A stretch of DNA of 64,000 nt from Temnopleurus reevesii (GCA_036244855.1 BQKZ01000138.1:83000-146999), one strand, 5' to 3'. Numbered from the stretch's first letter, positions 49,501 through 59,572 are shown. The notes: generated by a model not told the origin, from the sequence alone. Numbers and translations: made by a program.

Positions 49501-50420
49501 TTAACTACACTCAACATTCAATCTGTAGAGAAAAGAATAAAATATCAAATATGCATTCTTGTCTATAAAATCTTGAATAGTCTTACCCGAAATTATCTTA
49601 AACCAATCACAGTCATGAGACCCTTTAAATCGTCACCGATTTCACGAACCGGCCTACAAGCGAGAGGTGGTTGTACAAACTAGTCGTAGCAATTCAATTG
49701 AAATAAACGCTATTGAAATAACATGAATTACAGTGGTATGCCATTGTACTTGGCGCTATGTCGGGGATTATACGTGTTCAAGCATCGTCCCCGTTGTTAA
49801 AGGCCGGTTCGTAAAAACGCTGACGAAATATAATACCCGCCATTCAATTAAAAATATATTACTTTTCCCACATCCAAAATCACAGTTAAAAAACGGTCTT
49901 TTTCATTCATCGGAACCACTCTCTTTGATAAATTACTACAGTGCAAGCAAATCACTGTCACTTAAAAAAAAAAACAATGCAGAATATTTTCCAACATACT
50001 CTAAATGATATCTTGCTCATCAGGGGGGTGGGAGGGGATCACCGTTTCTAGATTTAAACTTAGATTAAATTAGATTCTGTTACGTGTGATTTTTTTCTAG
50101 TTCATGTATTTTTTATTGTATCATAATTTGTATCCAAATTTGATGTTGTTTAAATCGATTCATTGTTCGTTTTATGTTCTATTTAATGTTTAATGTTAAT
50201 GTATAATGTTTGTATATGTAAATGTATCTGTATGGGTAGAGGGCTCCGTGGTAGACCAGTTTCATTACTGAATCGGACTACCCTCTATCCATTGTCCTTT
50301 TTTTAATTTGTTGTAAATAAAACATGAATATATTAAATAAACTGTGAAAACAATTGAAGTGTCATTTTTAACAGTTATATACACTCTTGCAGCGATGTGA
50401 CACAACCACGAATTAAATTA

Positions 50421-50459
<39 letters not shown>

Positions 50460-52415
50460 CTATGTATCCGGATACTCTAATTTCCGATCATTACATGTGA
50501 TTGAAATATTGGCAGTGTAAATAAATGTTAAAAGTGCATCATAAATAACGCTATATTTTTAACTTTCATGGAAATATACAATATTTGAGCAAAACAAATT
50601 AACATCGAATTTTAACAACATTAGAACGTTAAACCATGGATCTAAGCCCAAGTTTATATTGCCATATCTATGAAAATATTTTATACTTTTCTGACACTTA
50701 ATAAAAGAAGTTACCATAATTTTATCGATGAAAAAAAAACCCCACAAAACCAGAACACCACGAGCATACCGACTTACATATAAAAGAAAAATGGTGATGG
50801 TGTATGATTTTAACAATGATGATGATAATTGCGAGAAGATGATTGCAATAATAATGATATTAATGTAACTATCAGCTTATTACGCATATTCTGTACAGTA
50901 TATATTTTTTTTAAATCATTGACATGAAACAGCACATTATTTATGGATTTTGTACTCTTCAAGGTTGGGCACCAACGACTATAGAACCATGTTGGTTTAA
51001 AAATATCAATATTTTTTTTTATAATAATCTTTTAAAATATCAGGCAAAATCGTAAAACTATCACCATCGCTAGGAAAACTTTTAACCTAAAGTTATGTGG
51101 ATAGTATTTTCCCTGAATTTGATGAACTTATGCCTGACTATTCAAAGAGTATAGAATTTCACAATTTCCTCATCAACTACGAGGAAGTCAACTTTGATTG
51201 TATTCCTTTTAGAAGAAAATATACATGATATATAATCATAATGAGTACTTTATGGTATATATTTATGTTTTTAGTGTGCATTTATTTCTGTTTCACTCGA
51301 TCTGGCGTTCTAAGAATCTTTGTTTTTACTTTCGCCGTCAAATTGCAAAATTGAGTAGGGTAGATATGAACATCATTGATCTGGTCTATATCAATAAGAA
51401 TGAACAAACTCCATGACCTCGCAGACAATTTCTCTTCTTTAACTTTATGAACATCATGTTGTCCTACTTCTCATCTTCTCATTTTGTACTAAAATGTAGC
51501 TACATTTGTTTGTGATATGACAATTGAAATTAATAGTGACAATGCCCTAAATATATTTAGAATGCGTGTGTTGTGGTAATAGTCGACTTACCCTTTGAGT
51601 GACATTGGTAACTTGTCCCGTTGTCTTCTGTTCTTGAACCAGTTACTAATCTGAGTCATGGTGAGTCCTGTGACTTTGGCAAGGTTCCTCTTCTCATCTG
51701 GGGTGGGATACCTGTTCTGCTTGTAGCATTCCTTCAGCATATTCCTCGACTTCTCCTTGAAGCAGTAAGCCATCTCTTCCCCATCCCAGATGGTCCTTGG
51801 TAAGGGGTGTTTCCTTCGGATGCGGTACTTGTCCACAGCACCCAGGGGCCTACCTCGAAGCTTCTCAGACTCTTTATAGTGAGCTTGGTACCAAAGGTCC
51901 TGGAGTTCTGTATGGAAGGCGGGGTTGAAGGTGTGGTTCTGGAGCAGGTTGTAGAGTTCCTTGTAGTGGCCCTGGTGGTATGCCACAGCAGCGCGTGCTC
52001 GCAACACTGTTTCATCGTTCTGCAGCGTCTCGTCTGCTGGCAACGTCCACAGAAATCGCGCCAATCTATCAATGTTACCTTCTTGTCGCAAAGCCTCGCA
52101 GACACAGACGACTTGTTGGGCAGAGAAAGAAAGGATACCAGCCCCGCCCGTCCCGACACCTCCTGAGATGACACCATGATGAAGGCCTGGCTGAGAGTTG
52201 AGGCACTCCACCTCCTTGCTTGTTTTACTACATGTCGAGTTATCCACATTCGACAGTAAAGTGGTAGGCACGGGTAATGTTATCCCTGCGTTTGAGTCTG
52301 TGGCGGTGGAACTATCACCGGCTGAGCTAAGATTGTTGATATCTGACTCCGCTATGCTCATGGCCGTGTCTAATTCCGATCCTGCCGTTTCAAGTGGCGT
52401 GGTAGCTGCTGCCAT
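30337..52415 (-). CDS. six4: SIX-class homeobox transcription factor, Six4/5 type, 4 exons, 562 aa
   Basis: Joined minus-strand exons: 52415-51592, 33351-33212, 32047-31806, 30819-30337, totalling 1689 nt with all junctions GT-AG and in frame. The SIX domain covers about residues 95-204 (from [20 protein letters not shown]). The homeodomain covers about 209-268, with recognition helix [13 protein letters not shown]. The homeodomain contains YCFKEKSRN and [13 protein letters not shown], which resemble vertebrate SIX4/SIX5 (YKQNRYPSP) rather than SIX1/2 (YAHNPYPSP) or SIX3/6. SIX proteins bind DNA and work with Eya and Dachshund cofactors in sensory organ, muscle and mesoderm development. The C-terminal part (residues 275-562) is low in conserved motifs and rich in Ser/Thr, Asn and Gln/His, as expected for an activation domain. 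At 562 aa it is shorter than human SIX4 (about 780 aa, from memory). Whether to call it six4 or six4/5 depends on a tree. Confidence 0.93.
31184..31360. mobile_element. GGGGGTG-family MITE with TAA duplication, in six4/5 intron 3
   Basis: Ends TGGGGTGTTGCTCAGAATC and AGTTTTGAGCAACACCCCTT, with TAA at 31181-31183 and 31361-31363. The inner arms GATCAACTGCAACTTTGC and GATCAACTGCAACTTGCG are well kept. It looks like the youngest copy in the window. Confidence 0.85.
31806..32047 (-). CDS. six4: six4/5 exon 3
   Basis: Encodes [20 protein letters not shown], a Ser/Thr run, then [10 protein letters not shown], and [15 protein letters not shown] at the end (residues 322-402). KVEPPE resembles a SUMO acceptor site (psi-K-x-E). 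The acceptor is GACGTACAG and the donor GTACGT. Confidence 0.85.
32478..32520. promoter_or_regulatory. Palindrome CCAATGAT-N5-ATCATTGG and a CArG box in six4/5 intron 2
   Basis: A perfect 8-bp inverted repeat (32478-32498) is followed 12 bp later by CCATATTTGG (32511-32520), a perfect match to the SRF CC(A/T)6GG consensus. Function is not shown by sequence alone. Confidence 0.35.
33212..33351 (-). CDS. six4: six4/5 exon 2
   Basis: Encodes [20 protein letters not shown], then a Glu/Gly-rich part through [20 protein letters not shown] (about residues 275-321). The acceptor is CTATTGCAG. Of two possible donors (GTGAGA at 33242 and GTAAAT at 33211), only the second keeps frame with exon 3, so it was chosen. 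The family often has an acidic Gly/Ser stretch after the homeodomain. Confidence 0.8.
33540..33610 (-). repeat. tRNA-like fragment
   Basis: Minus-strand B-box-like GGGTTCGAATTCCAG within a T-arm-like context, and a poor A box upstream. Probably a SINE remnant. Too degraded for a tRNA. Confidence 0.4.
34466..34508. repeat. (GT)n microsatellite
   Basis: About 21 uninterrupted GT units, preceded by an A/G-rich tract (34340-34460). Confidence 0.95.
35438..35480. repeat. (AAG)n microsatellite
   Basis: About 13 AAG units with one interruption. Confidence 0.9.
36616..36641. repeat. (CAAA)n microsatellite
   Basis: About six units of CAAA/AAAC in an AT-rich stretch. Confidence 0.85.
37790..37886 (+). 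mobile_element. 3' end of a non-LTR retrotransposon with (GAATT)n tail
   Basis: Ends GTGAAAATAAATGAATTGAA, followed by repeats of GAATT. A similar 3' end with (GAAAT)n occurs at 38390-38505. A short tandem tail after AATAAA is common for non-LTR elements. The 5' limit is not visible and no coding remains. Confidence 0.45.
38139..38582 (-). mobile_element. tRNA-derived SINE interrupted by a LINE 3' end
   Basis: Minus-strand reading: tRNA-like head at 38582-38507 (A box TGGCTCAGTGGTAGTGC, B box GGGTTCGATCC). After an interruption comes the body GGTCATACCAAATACTTATA through TGCCTTCTTGCCAGGCGCTC, ending in (TTA)n at 38165-38143. The interruption, about 38335-38505, is a plus-strand LINE tail ending in (GAAAT)n. 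I recall SINEs with a GGCAAGAAGGCAG body from sea urchin genomes, but cannot check this here. Confidence 0.7.
41657..41669. promoter_or_regulatory. Perfect DR1 nuclear-receptor site in six4/5 intron 1
   Basis: TGACCTTTGACCT is the exact reverse complement of AGGTCAAAGGTCA, the consensus for HNF4, COUP-TF and RXR dimers. A further half site (GAGGTCAAA) lies about 30 bp upstream. The local DNA (41550-41700) is GC-richer than its surroundings, consistent with an intronic enhancer, though this is inference. Confidence 0.4.
42274..42402. mobile_element. Small MITE with GGGGCCTGTAACATAAAAG ends
   Basis: Outer inverted repeat GGGGCCTGTAACATAAAAG / CTTTTATGTAACAGGCCCC has one mismatch. Inside is a second palindrome, AAAGAGATGCAATTAAT / ATTAATTGCATCTCTTT. 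The same 5' end (GGGGCCTGTAACAT) is present as a fragment at 22531. Non-coding. Confidence 0.75.
43002..43073. mobile_element. Fragment of the GTTTCATGAAGC MITE
   Basis: ATCCAATCAAGATTTCATTG followed by a right end AAAGCTTCACTAAACACCCT, like the right half of 23231-23398. Confidence 0.45.
45284..45548. mobile_element. CACTA-type (EnSpm-like) MITE
   Basis: Ends CACTACAAAAAAAGGTGGTG and GCGTTTTAGCAGTG. The inner parts GATTTAACACC and GGTGTTAAATTTTAAACC extend the inverted repeat. CACTA/CACTG termini suggest the EnSpm superfamily. No clean 3-bp duplication and no coding. Confidence 0.6.
46411..47879 (+). mobile_element. LINE 3' end, copy A (reverse-transcriptase C-terminal part, broken)
   Basis: Conceptual peptides include [20 protein letters not shown] and [20 protein letters not shown], then [11 protein letters not shown]. 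This is the typical region following the catalytic part of Jockey/CR1-like reverse transcriptases. Frameshifts and stops (for example after CTVWGTC) break the frame, so it is a dead copy. The element proper probably ends near 47792 with an AATAAA-containing A-rich tail. The block stops exactly at a gap N (47880). It is nearly identical to copy C, 2550 bp downstream. Confidence 0.85.
47880..47880. other. Single-N gap
   Basis: Placeholder N within (TA)n at the end of LINE copy A. Copy C continues through the same position with a clean (TA)n. Further single Ns occur at 2022, 3387 and 48960. Confidence 0.9.
47985..48910 (+). mobile_element. LINE 3' end, copy B (diverged, internally deleted)
   Basis: Starts at a point matching ATACTCGATTCTCAATT of copy A. 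It lacks about 190 bp relative to A (around 47077-47275) and has many point differences. It shares the tail and the unrelated-looking DNA after it up to the gap N at 48960. Confidence 0.8.
48961..50430 (+). mobile_element. LINE 3' end, copy C (near-identical to copy A)
   Basis: Begins right after the gap N at 48960 with the same base as 46411 and runs to the (TA)n at about 50427. The only differences seen from copy A cluster near 49126-49165, where copy C has an intact frame ([20 protein letters not shown] leading into the RT part) and copy A is shifted. The rest carries the same stops, so it is also non-functional. Confidence 0.85.
50427..50458. repeat. (TA)n microsatellite
   Basis: About 16 TA units immediately after LINE copy C. 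Confidence 0.95.
51592..52415 (-). CDS. six4: six4/5 exon 1: N-terminus, SIX domain, homeodomain
   Basis: Residues 1-274 plus two bases of codon 275. The N-terminal 94 residues are Ser/Thr/Gly-rich. The SIX domain (about 95-204) and complete homeodomain (about 209-268) follow in one uninterrupted exon, as in vertebrate SIX4. The donor is GTAAGT at 51591-51586, after AAAGG. The open frame ends three bases into the intron. Local GC is clearly higher than in the surroundings. Confidence 0.95.
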
Positions 52416-52760
52416 GGCGGGAGAACACCCGAGTCGTCGTCACACTAACCATCAGAGGGGGAAGGGATAAGGTTGCAAGCTATCAGCATGGATGTCGAGT
52501 TGAGATGAGGAGCGCCGCGACGTGTAGTCTCATCTTCCGTCGATCAGGTCAAGAAAAAAATAGCAGTGGAGTGGAAGATGCCCGGCTACGTAGAAATAAA
52601 TGTATGCACAGACTATGATACGTCATAGGGCGAGCGACCCCGAGGCCAAGCTTGCGATGGTTACCCGCTGACACCCAACATGGCTGCCAAGATTTGAGCG
52701 GTCCAAGCAGCCGGTTGTCATGGGTTACCGCTCTGTTGTACTCTCACCCCGTCTTGCCCA
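52416..52760 (-). promoter_or_regulatory. Probable six4/5 5' UTR and promoter region
   Basis: GC-richer DNA directly upstream of the six4/5 start codon, containing AACATGGCTGCC (about 52678-52689), which resembles a YY1 core. The GC content drops beyond about 52760. Start site and UTR limits cannot be read from the sequence. Confidence 0.4.
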
Positions 52761-53111
52761 ACTCTAAACACCTACCACCATCACTTCCTTAATTCCCTCT
52801 GCCTTAAACATGCATGTGCCACCACTCTAAACTAGTTCAGGAAGAAGAATACTCGATCGGCAGGATGTGAATATTTCATATCTAAATATGATCATATTTT
52901 AAGACTTGCTAGACTCAAATCCTGACTCTATTGTTAAAGGACATACAATAATGATGAATTTTCATATACTATTGATTTGAGTTGGATGATATTTGCCTGA
53001 AAGTGTTACACATACATTTAGGGGAACTCCCGTGGATCAGAACTAATTTCAAAGTCAACAGTTCAAACACGTGTTGATGTATACCTCAAAGTTAATTAAC
53101 TCTATTGGAAT

Positions 53112-53139
53112 CATAGAGGTATATAGCCGTACCTCTATG
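53112..53139. mobile_element. 28-bp hAT-like micro-element with 8-bp target duplication
   Basis: CATAGAGGTA (53112-53121) and TACCTCTATG (53130-53139) are perfect inverted ends around an 8-bp core. ATTGGAAT stands on both sides (53104-53111 and 53140-53147). An 8-bp duplication is typical of hAT transposons, whose ends often begin with CA. The element is only the two termini. Confidence 0.7.
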
Positions 53140-54151
53140 ATTGGAATAGACTTATATCAATTGGGATAGGTTCAAGTTCCTGTTGAGTAACGATAGTTAA
53201 TGAAACTTGTATTATTTCATAGAAAAATTACGTTATTTCCTTGGTTGTTGATCATTACATTTCGTATATTTATGCAGAACGGTGGAATGTGTGTGTGCTT
53301 TTTTTATTTTGGGGGGGGGGGGGGGGTGGTGACTGTGCATGGATTAATATTTCGAAAATATAAGTAAAACCCTATTCGTTCGGATTCAGATATCATCAAA
53401 TTCATATAGAATCTCAAATGAAAGCCTAATATGTATAAACATAAGATACATCATACGTTGAAGTGTATTCAGTAATGTAATATCTTGATATATGTGTTAG
53501 ATTCCTATCAATTTTGTAGACATTTACTTGGTAAAATTGCTGCTTAAATTTGCATAATTCCCAAAAGATATACAAAGTTTCATTTTCATTTTCAGATACA
53601 CATCGGAAGTAAGGATTATATAAATATAGGCATTATGTAGATCAGGATAAATACAATTTTCCATTTCCATATTAAACATTTTCTGAGAGAAAACTGTTTT
53701 TATGCAAGATTTACTTAGATATCATTAAAAAAATGTGTAGTTTCGAGATATAATTCCAAGAAATAGTATTAGTCTTATCGTAATGGTATAGTTGTTTACA
53801 CTTTGTCTCAATCTGGACATATTCACCGCCACTTTTTAGAAATCAATTTTTTAAAGAAAATGCAATCGGTAGCTCGACTTTGATTTATAACATTTAATCA
53901 ATCATAAAAAAGTTGTCTGTGTATGTAGATTGGATGGTTATCATGGTTATAATGAGATCTGATTATCAAAACACATCTTCATGTAAAATCAAATGCATAT
54001 ACTTTTGGGGGGATCAGATGAAGGCCTTTGTAATTCTTAAAAAGTCAGGGGTATTCAAAACAAAATTTGCTTTACATTTAATTTTGCTCTCTGTGTATAA
54101 GTTGATCTTAAATTCATCTCTAACTTTGCTCACCTTGTAGGGTCTCTTTAA

Positions 54152-54400
54152 TGCCTACACACACCTTTGCGTTTTAGCCTGCGTCAGCCTAGCGTCTATG
54201 AAAATTAGAAACGCTCCCTTAACGCACAAAGACGCTTGCCACACGGTGGACTTACGTTCGCTGTACGCTCCTTAATCGCAAGCGGAACGTCAATCGAGTG
54301 TCTGAACCGCGTATACTGCGAGCTCGGGGAGCATTTTTATTTAAAAAAAAAACGTTGGGCCAATTGACGCAGGATTAAAATGCTAAAGTATAATTCGGCC
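54152..54400. mobile_element. MITE with imperfect 36-bp ends, TTAA-flanked
   Basis: Left TGCCTACACACACCTTTGCG then TTTTAGCCTGCGTCA; right TGACGCAGGATTAAAATGC, ending GGCC. TTAA occurs on both sides (54148-54151, 54401-54404). It is GC-richer than its surroundings and non-coding. Confidence 0.65.
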
Positions 54401-55059
54401 TTAAGATTGTTCAGATTGGTAGATTGAGGTTGTCGACTTGCAGTTTTCACAGTCACGTATGGGTATGTTGAAATTATTGTACCGATTATAACAAATTGGC
54501 TAGCTATAATTGAATCTCGCAATGCCCCTCTCCCAGTGTGTTGTGAGTGTTAGGAAAATGTCATCTTAAAGTTCCATTTCATGACATACCATTAAACTAC
54601 CATAGACAGGCGAAGTAAACCATTATGGTCACACGATTTTTGTCCGACCCTAATAATGTTGGAATTTTGAAATATATAAACAAGGATAGGATAAAGGAAT
54701 GGACATAGAATAATACACTAAATAGCTGAAACCCTATAGGAAGAACGAAGGCACTTATTTCAATTCGTCTTAAAGTGCGTTCAAGCCAGTCTTTCTTATG
54801 GAAATCTTTACACTAACGAAATCTATATATGACATTCTGTATTATTTTGTAGATATTACATGTTTTTCTAATCGACATTGATTGGAGAAAAAAAGTACAT
54901 ACAATAGAGTTCATGTCACCGAACCTTTCTGATAATGAGAGTAAAATCACAATGACAATCGTGTTAAGTGTACCAATGGGAGGCCTGTAGCTACTCCAAT
55001 TTTGACAAAATGCTCTTCCAGCGGGCTCTGCACAACCAAACATTTTCACTATTAATTTT

Positions 55060-55105
55060 TTTCATGACGACTGCCATGCCAGGCAAGAAGGCAGACTCGA
55101 TCGGG
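55060..55105. repeat. SINE body fragment
   Basis: GCCAGGCAAGAAGGCAGA matches the body of the SINE at 38139-38582. It is followed by CGGGGATCAACC, like the B-box side of the same family. Confidence 0.45.
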
Positions 55106-55502
55106 GATCAACCTTTGGTGCAAACGCACCAATAATGTCCATTCATGGGACCTGTCCCATTGCAAAGGGTGTAATAGTTTTCAGAAAGGGTAATTTGCCT
55201 GACCTTGGCATATTGTGACTTTTCCTCAGAGTATAGTATTTTACATAATAGTTTGAATGCTGCAGTTTTTTGGGCTCGATGCATCACGGGTGATCGCGTC
55301 ATAAGCCAAACGCAGTACAGACTGAGCAGACCTTGATTTCGACGAATTAATGAAACATAATACATATACTCCGTATCAATGAACTTTGACAACACAATAC
55401 ACATTTAACCCTCAAGACGGACGACATTATATCGTAAAAATAAGTCAAAGTATCCGCTTGAGGTTATCAAAAATTTTAATGACCTAAAGACCATCGGTTA
55501 AT

Positions 55503-55595
55503 AAGTCCGGCTACACAACTCAGTCGGTAAAGCGTCCGGCTTGGAACGAAGCGATCAGTTTGGCGCGGGTTCAAACCCCATAACTGGCATGTTTT
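55503..55595 (+). repeat. tRNA-derived head of a SINE or tRNA pseudogene
   Basis: A-box-like ACTCAGTCGGTAAAGCG and B-box GGGTTCAAACCCC. The anticodon arm is not foldable in a normal way and the acceptor arms do not pair, so this is not a working tRNA. Confidence 0.55.
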
Positions 55596-55879
55596 ATTGT
55601 TTGTTGTTGTGGGTTGGGTTTTTTTTAGGGGGGGGAATAAAATTTTGTAACATATTGCAGCTAATTGCACCTTTAGGAAAAATGTATTCCTAGTATTGCA
55701 TTTTTTGCACCCATTTTATTCTTAGTGTGCACCAGTTATCTCCCCCCCCCCCCCCACAATGATGACCTTCTTAAAGACAGACTTCACCTTATCATTCAGA
55801 GCTGAGTTCCTTTAAACATTTCAGCTCTCGAAAGGTCATGATCCGTGTACTACTTCCAGCTTAATCGAATCATAATCAT

Positions 55880-56005
55880 GTCACGTGACATAGTTTGACG
55901 GGGCTTTGGTATGTCACTAGTCGATCGACGCAGGTGAGAGATGTCAGACGTGGTGAGGCTGAGTATGACATCTCCCAATCAACGAGGCTAATAGAGGTCA
56001 CGTGA
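55880..56005. promoter_or_regulatory. Cluster of CACGTG palindromes upstream of six4/5
   Basis: GTCACGTGAC (55880-55889) and GTCACGTGA (55997-56005) are matches to the extended E-box bound by MITF/TFE and USF proteins. Between them is an inverted repeat GAGATGTCA / TGACATCTC (55938-55946, 55966-55974) and a CAGGTG E-box. The region is GC-richer than its surroundings. Whether it is an enhancer of six4/5 or a promoter is unknown. Confidence 0.4.
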
Positions 56006-56876
56006 TTCCCTGACTCCGCCATGTTGTTCAGATTTACTTTGATTCAAATATTTGAGTGAACGATCCCAATTTTTTTTGCCAAACATTACCATGCCACTTT
56101 TTGTGTGTAATATTCTAATTTTCTAATATCGAATGAGATCATAAATTGAAAATAAAATGTATTGAGTTCATTAAATCAGGTCATGGGCGGATCCAGGAAT
56201 TGAAAAAAAGGGGGGGGGTGGATCTTGATTTGAATATCCGCAATATATCAACAAGCCAACTCATGCAAGTATTCATTTCTTCACCAGGTATTTGAAAGCA
56301 ACTCAAAACGTAAGAAAGGTAGAAAAAAAACGAGGATCAATTAACTTTGTCAAATTCGAAAACAACCCAAGAAGAAAGAAAAGTAAATTGAGAAAGAACA
56401 TTTTTAAAAGGGATCAACTTTGAAAATAAAAATCAAAATTTAAATAACTTTAATACCATGTATGGATACCATTAGTGAAGGGATGGGGAGGCAACCCATT
56501 GTGTTTTCCCCGGCATGTCCTGGATCGATCCATTTCTGCGGATGAAAAACCCAGAGATAGTGAACGCATAGCCAATTTTATTAGTTTGTTTCATTTTCTG
56601 TGTCCTTCATAACTCGTGAGTTCTATTTGATTCATTATGTCCCAGAAATCGGTCAGTGAACCTGCACGTATAACTATGTTTAAAACACAAGCTAAAGTGT
56701 CATTGAAATTTATTCCTTGTATTAGTACTTAATGATTTCGTTATCTTTTCTGTTGAAAATGTATTAGAGAGTATAAAGTCTAGAGGCCTTATGCCCTTTT
56801 CAAAACCTACACTTGTCATGACATGTTAGAGTAAGAAGGATGAAAGTTAAGGACAAGAAAGAAAAAGAAAAATATT

Positions 56877-56877
<1 letters not shown>

Positions 56878-56933
<56 letters not shown>

Positions 56934-56938
56934 GGGGG
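56878..56938. repeat. (AG)n microsatellite
   Basis: About 25 AG units with a few G interruptions. Confidence 0.95.
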
Positions 56939-57096
56939 GATGAAGATATATGAAAAGGGGATCGATGTACACACACAAACGGAACATCAATGAAAAATTA
57001 GCAGTGTAGCCTTTATGCGCCCAGTCAAATAAGAATACCTACTATCAAGAATATTCTTTTAAAAGGAACACGTCAGAATAATGTACCTCCAGAGAA

Positions 57097-57440
<344 letters not shown>

Positions 57441-59558
57441 ACTAATAATGATAGTAATTATATATGATAGTTTTAAAACAAGGAGGAGAGAAAGAAGAAA
57501 AACCAGCGGCATTAGAAGTAAAAGTCAACTTTGAATCGATTCATGGGCGTTGTTTCGGTCTAGAAACACAGCATTGTCATAAATAGGGAAAAAAAAGTTT
57601 TGGTATTTCACGCCGCGGGCAAAAATACGTCAAATCCTTGAACTGTTGGCAGATTGGTGCTCTACAATCTTTAGGGAGATGAATAATCTATTTTTGTCGA
57701 GTGTATTTTTTCATTGTGTAAATTGCATAGTAGTGATATACATTTTTCTGTAAACATGGTAAAGTTACCACAAAATTTTATTGAGTCGCCAAAAATGTGC
57801 TATTTGTATTCAAATAATTTTTTGGCACATGACTAAATTTTAATCGTTCGCATGGTTATAACATAACATTCAAATATCATAAGTATTTAACAACAAAGGC
57901 AAGCTTCAAAATCCAATCACAAACATCGTAAAAAAAGGTTTATGTTGTACAGCTTATTACCTTGTGACACTGCCAACACAAATTTTTAAAGAATTTAAAC
58001 GTCATATTCTTGGAATAGATTAATCTTTTTTTTAATGATTATCCCTGCCCCACTTACATTATAAGAATCGGGATTCGAATCATTTGCCGCATAATTAAAA
58101 AATATTGACATAATATTAACCATCTCTTGACACTCTCTGCCAATGAGAGTTGTAAAATTTGATTGATGTATTTTAATATTTTGTAAATCTATTTGAGGTA
58201 AATCAGGTAATTTGTCTGACCTGAGTGTCAGCGTTATACTGAAAAGATGCGACGTGTTCGGAAGAAAAATCTGATAATATGATAGTTGAATGACGAAAAA
58301 ATCCATGATACTATACAAAAAAAAAACAAAAAAAAAACATGATCTAGCCACATGAAAACTTAAAAGTGTAGTTAGTCTACGTTACTTGAGCCTTGTAATG
58401 GTACTTCAGTTTAACTGACGAGATGGTAAGAGATGATGATAAAACTTTTTTAAAGGATTTTATAAACATATATTTTTAAATGAATGTTATCAAGAGTATG
58501 CCCATACGTAAATTCAGTTTTTTTGCCTACCTCTACAACTTCTGTCGAAAGCTGGCGCAATGCTGATCAGGAAAATGATCGAAGAGAGAACTGAATGGAG
58601 AAAGAATTTGAATGTAGATCATGACAGAAACGCTTTGATGTAGATGTACACTGTCATATTGGCATCACGTTCTCTTAGGTGACATGCCATAATTATCTTT
58701 AAAAGCAAAATGATAATCCTTTCAACACATTTCAATAATTTTGAACTCACTATAAGTTCTAATGACTGGGTAAATTTTGTCTAAATCTTGCCGCCCCCCC
58801 CCCCCCATTAAATTTGGAATTTGGTTTACGATTTGTATTTGATTTTCAACTAATAACCAAATATAGTCAGTTACCTAACGCGGTATTATGAAAAAAAAAT
58901 ACTGTTTGGGGGAACACATTCTTATCAAATCATTTAAAAGCTATGATATAAACAACCTGGAAAGCCCCCCCCCCCTTTTTTTTTTTAAAGTGCACTTTTG
59001 GAATAAGTGGAGTTTTCAAGAACTAGCTTTGGCTGGAAAGTTTCCGCATATTATTGGCAAGTTCATGTGAAGAATCTAGCATGAAAACTTTTGCAAGGGC
59101 CCAGATTCAAAGCATAAAATACATTAAAGTTGTGAAATTCTGCTCTTTTTTTTAACTGTTAAGGTTTTAAGAAACCAATTTTCAGAAGAAAAAAAAATCC
59201 CTTCACTTTTCCACAAAATGATGGTTGGAAACAAATGAAAGGATAGTGATGATTAAAATGATTGCTGGTACTTAATAATCAGCTTTTGGGAAATGCAACT
59301 GGGTTGAATACTCTTTCGACGTCCTTTACACTATTTTATTCAGAGTTGCCGAAAGAACCCTGTTGCTTTACAAAAGTAATACATTCCCTACTCATAACTG
59401 TGTTCACTCCTACACGTTTCGCCATAGCAAGCAACACCTTCAATAAACTTTCCAGCTAATTTTAATTTTTAGAACCCATTTGATGTCGATATTATTTTAC
59501 TTCGTAAAGGGGGTTACCTTCTTTTTCTGTCAGGTTTATTTCAGTCATGATGTTTAGA

Positions 59559-59572
59559 ACAATAGGTGGCGC
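59559..59572 (+). promoter_or_regulatory. CTCF-like core motif
   Basis: ACAATAGGTGGCGC matches 12 of 14 positions of the vertebrate CTCF core (CCASYAGRKGGCRS). It lies about 7 kb upstream of six4/5. A single site of this length can occur by chance. Confidence 0.25.

Larger units (their letters stand above)
33352..51591. other. six4/5 intron 1 (18.2 kb)
   Basis: Contains GT, AAG and CAAA microsatellites, LINE tails near 37790-37885 and 38390-38505, a broken SINE (38139-38582), a perfect DR1 site (41657-41669), MITEs at 42274-42402 and 45284-45548, and the LINE cluster at 46411-50430. The stretches 35500-37600, 39120-41500 and 42410-45280 show no gene. A moderately GC-rich open segment at 38893-39110 is noted as a possible conserved element. 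Confidence 0.6.

Noticed and set aside
51734..52249. 171-aa minus-strand and plus-strand open frames inside six4/5 exon 1
   Set aside because: They overlap the SIX/homeodomain frame in other readings and show no domain. They are a GC-rich coding shadow.
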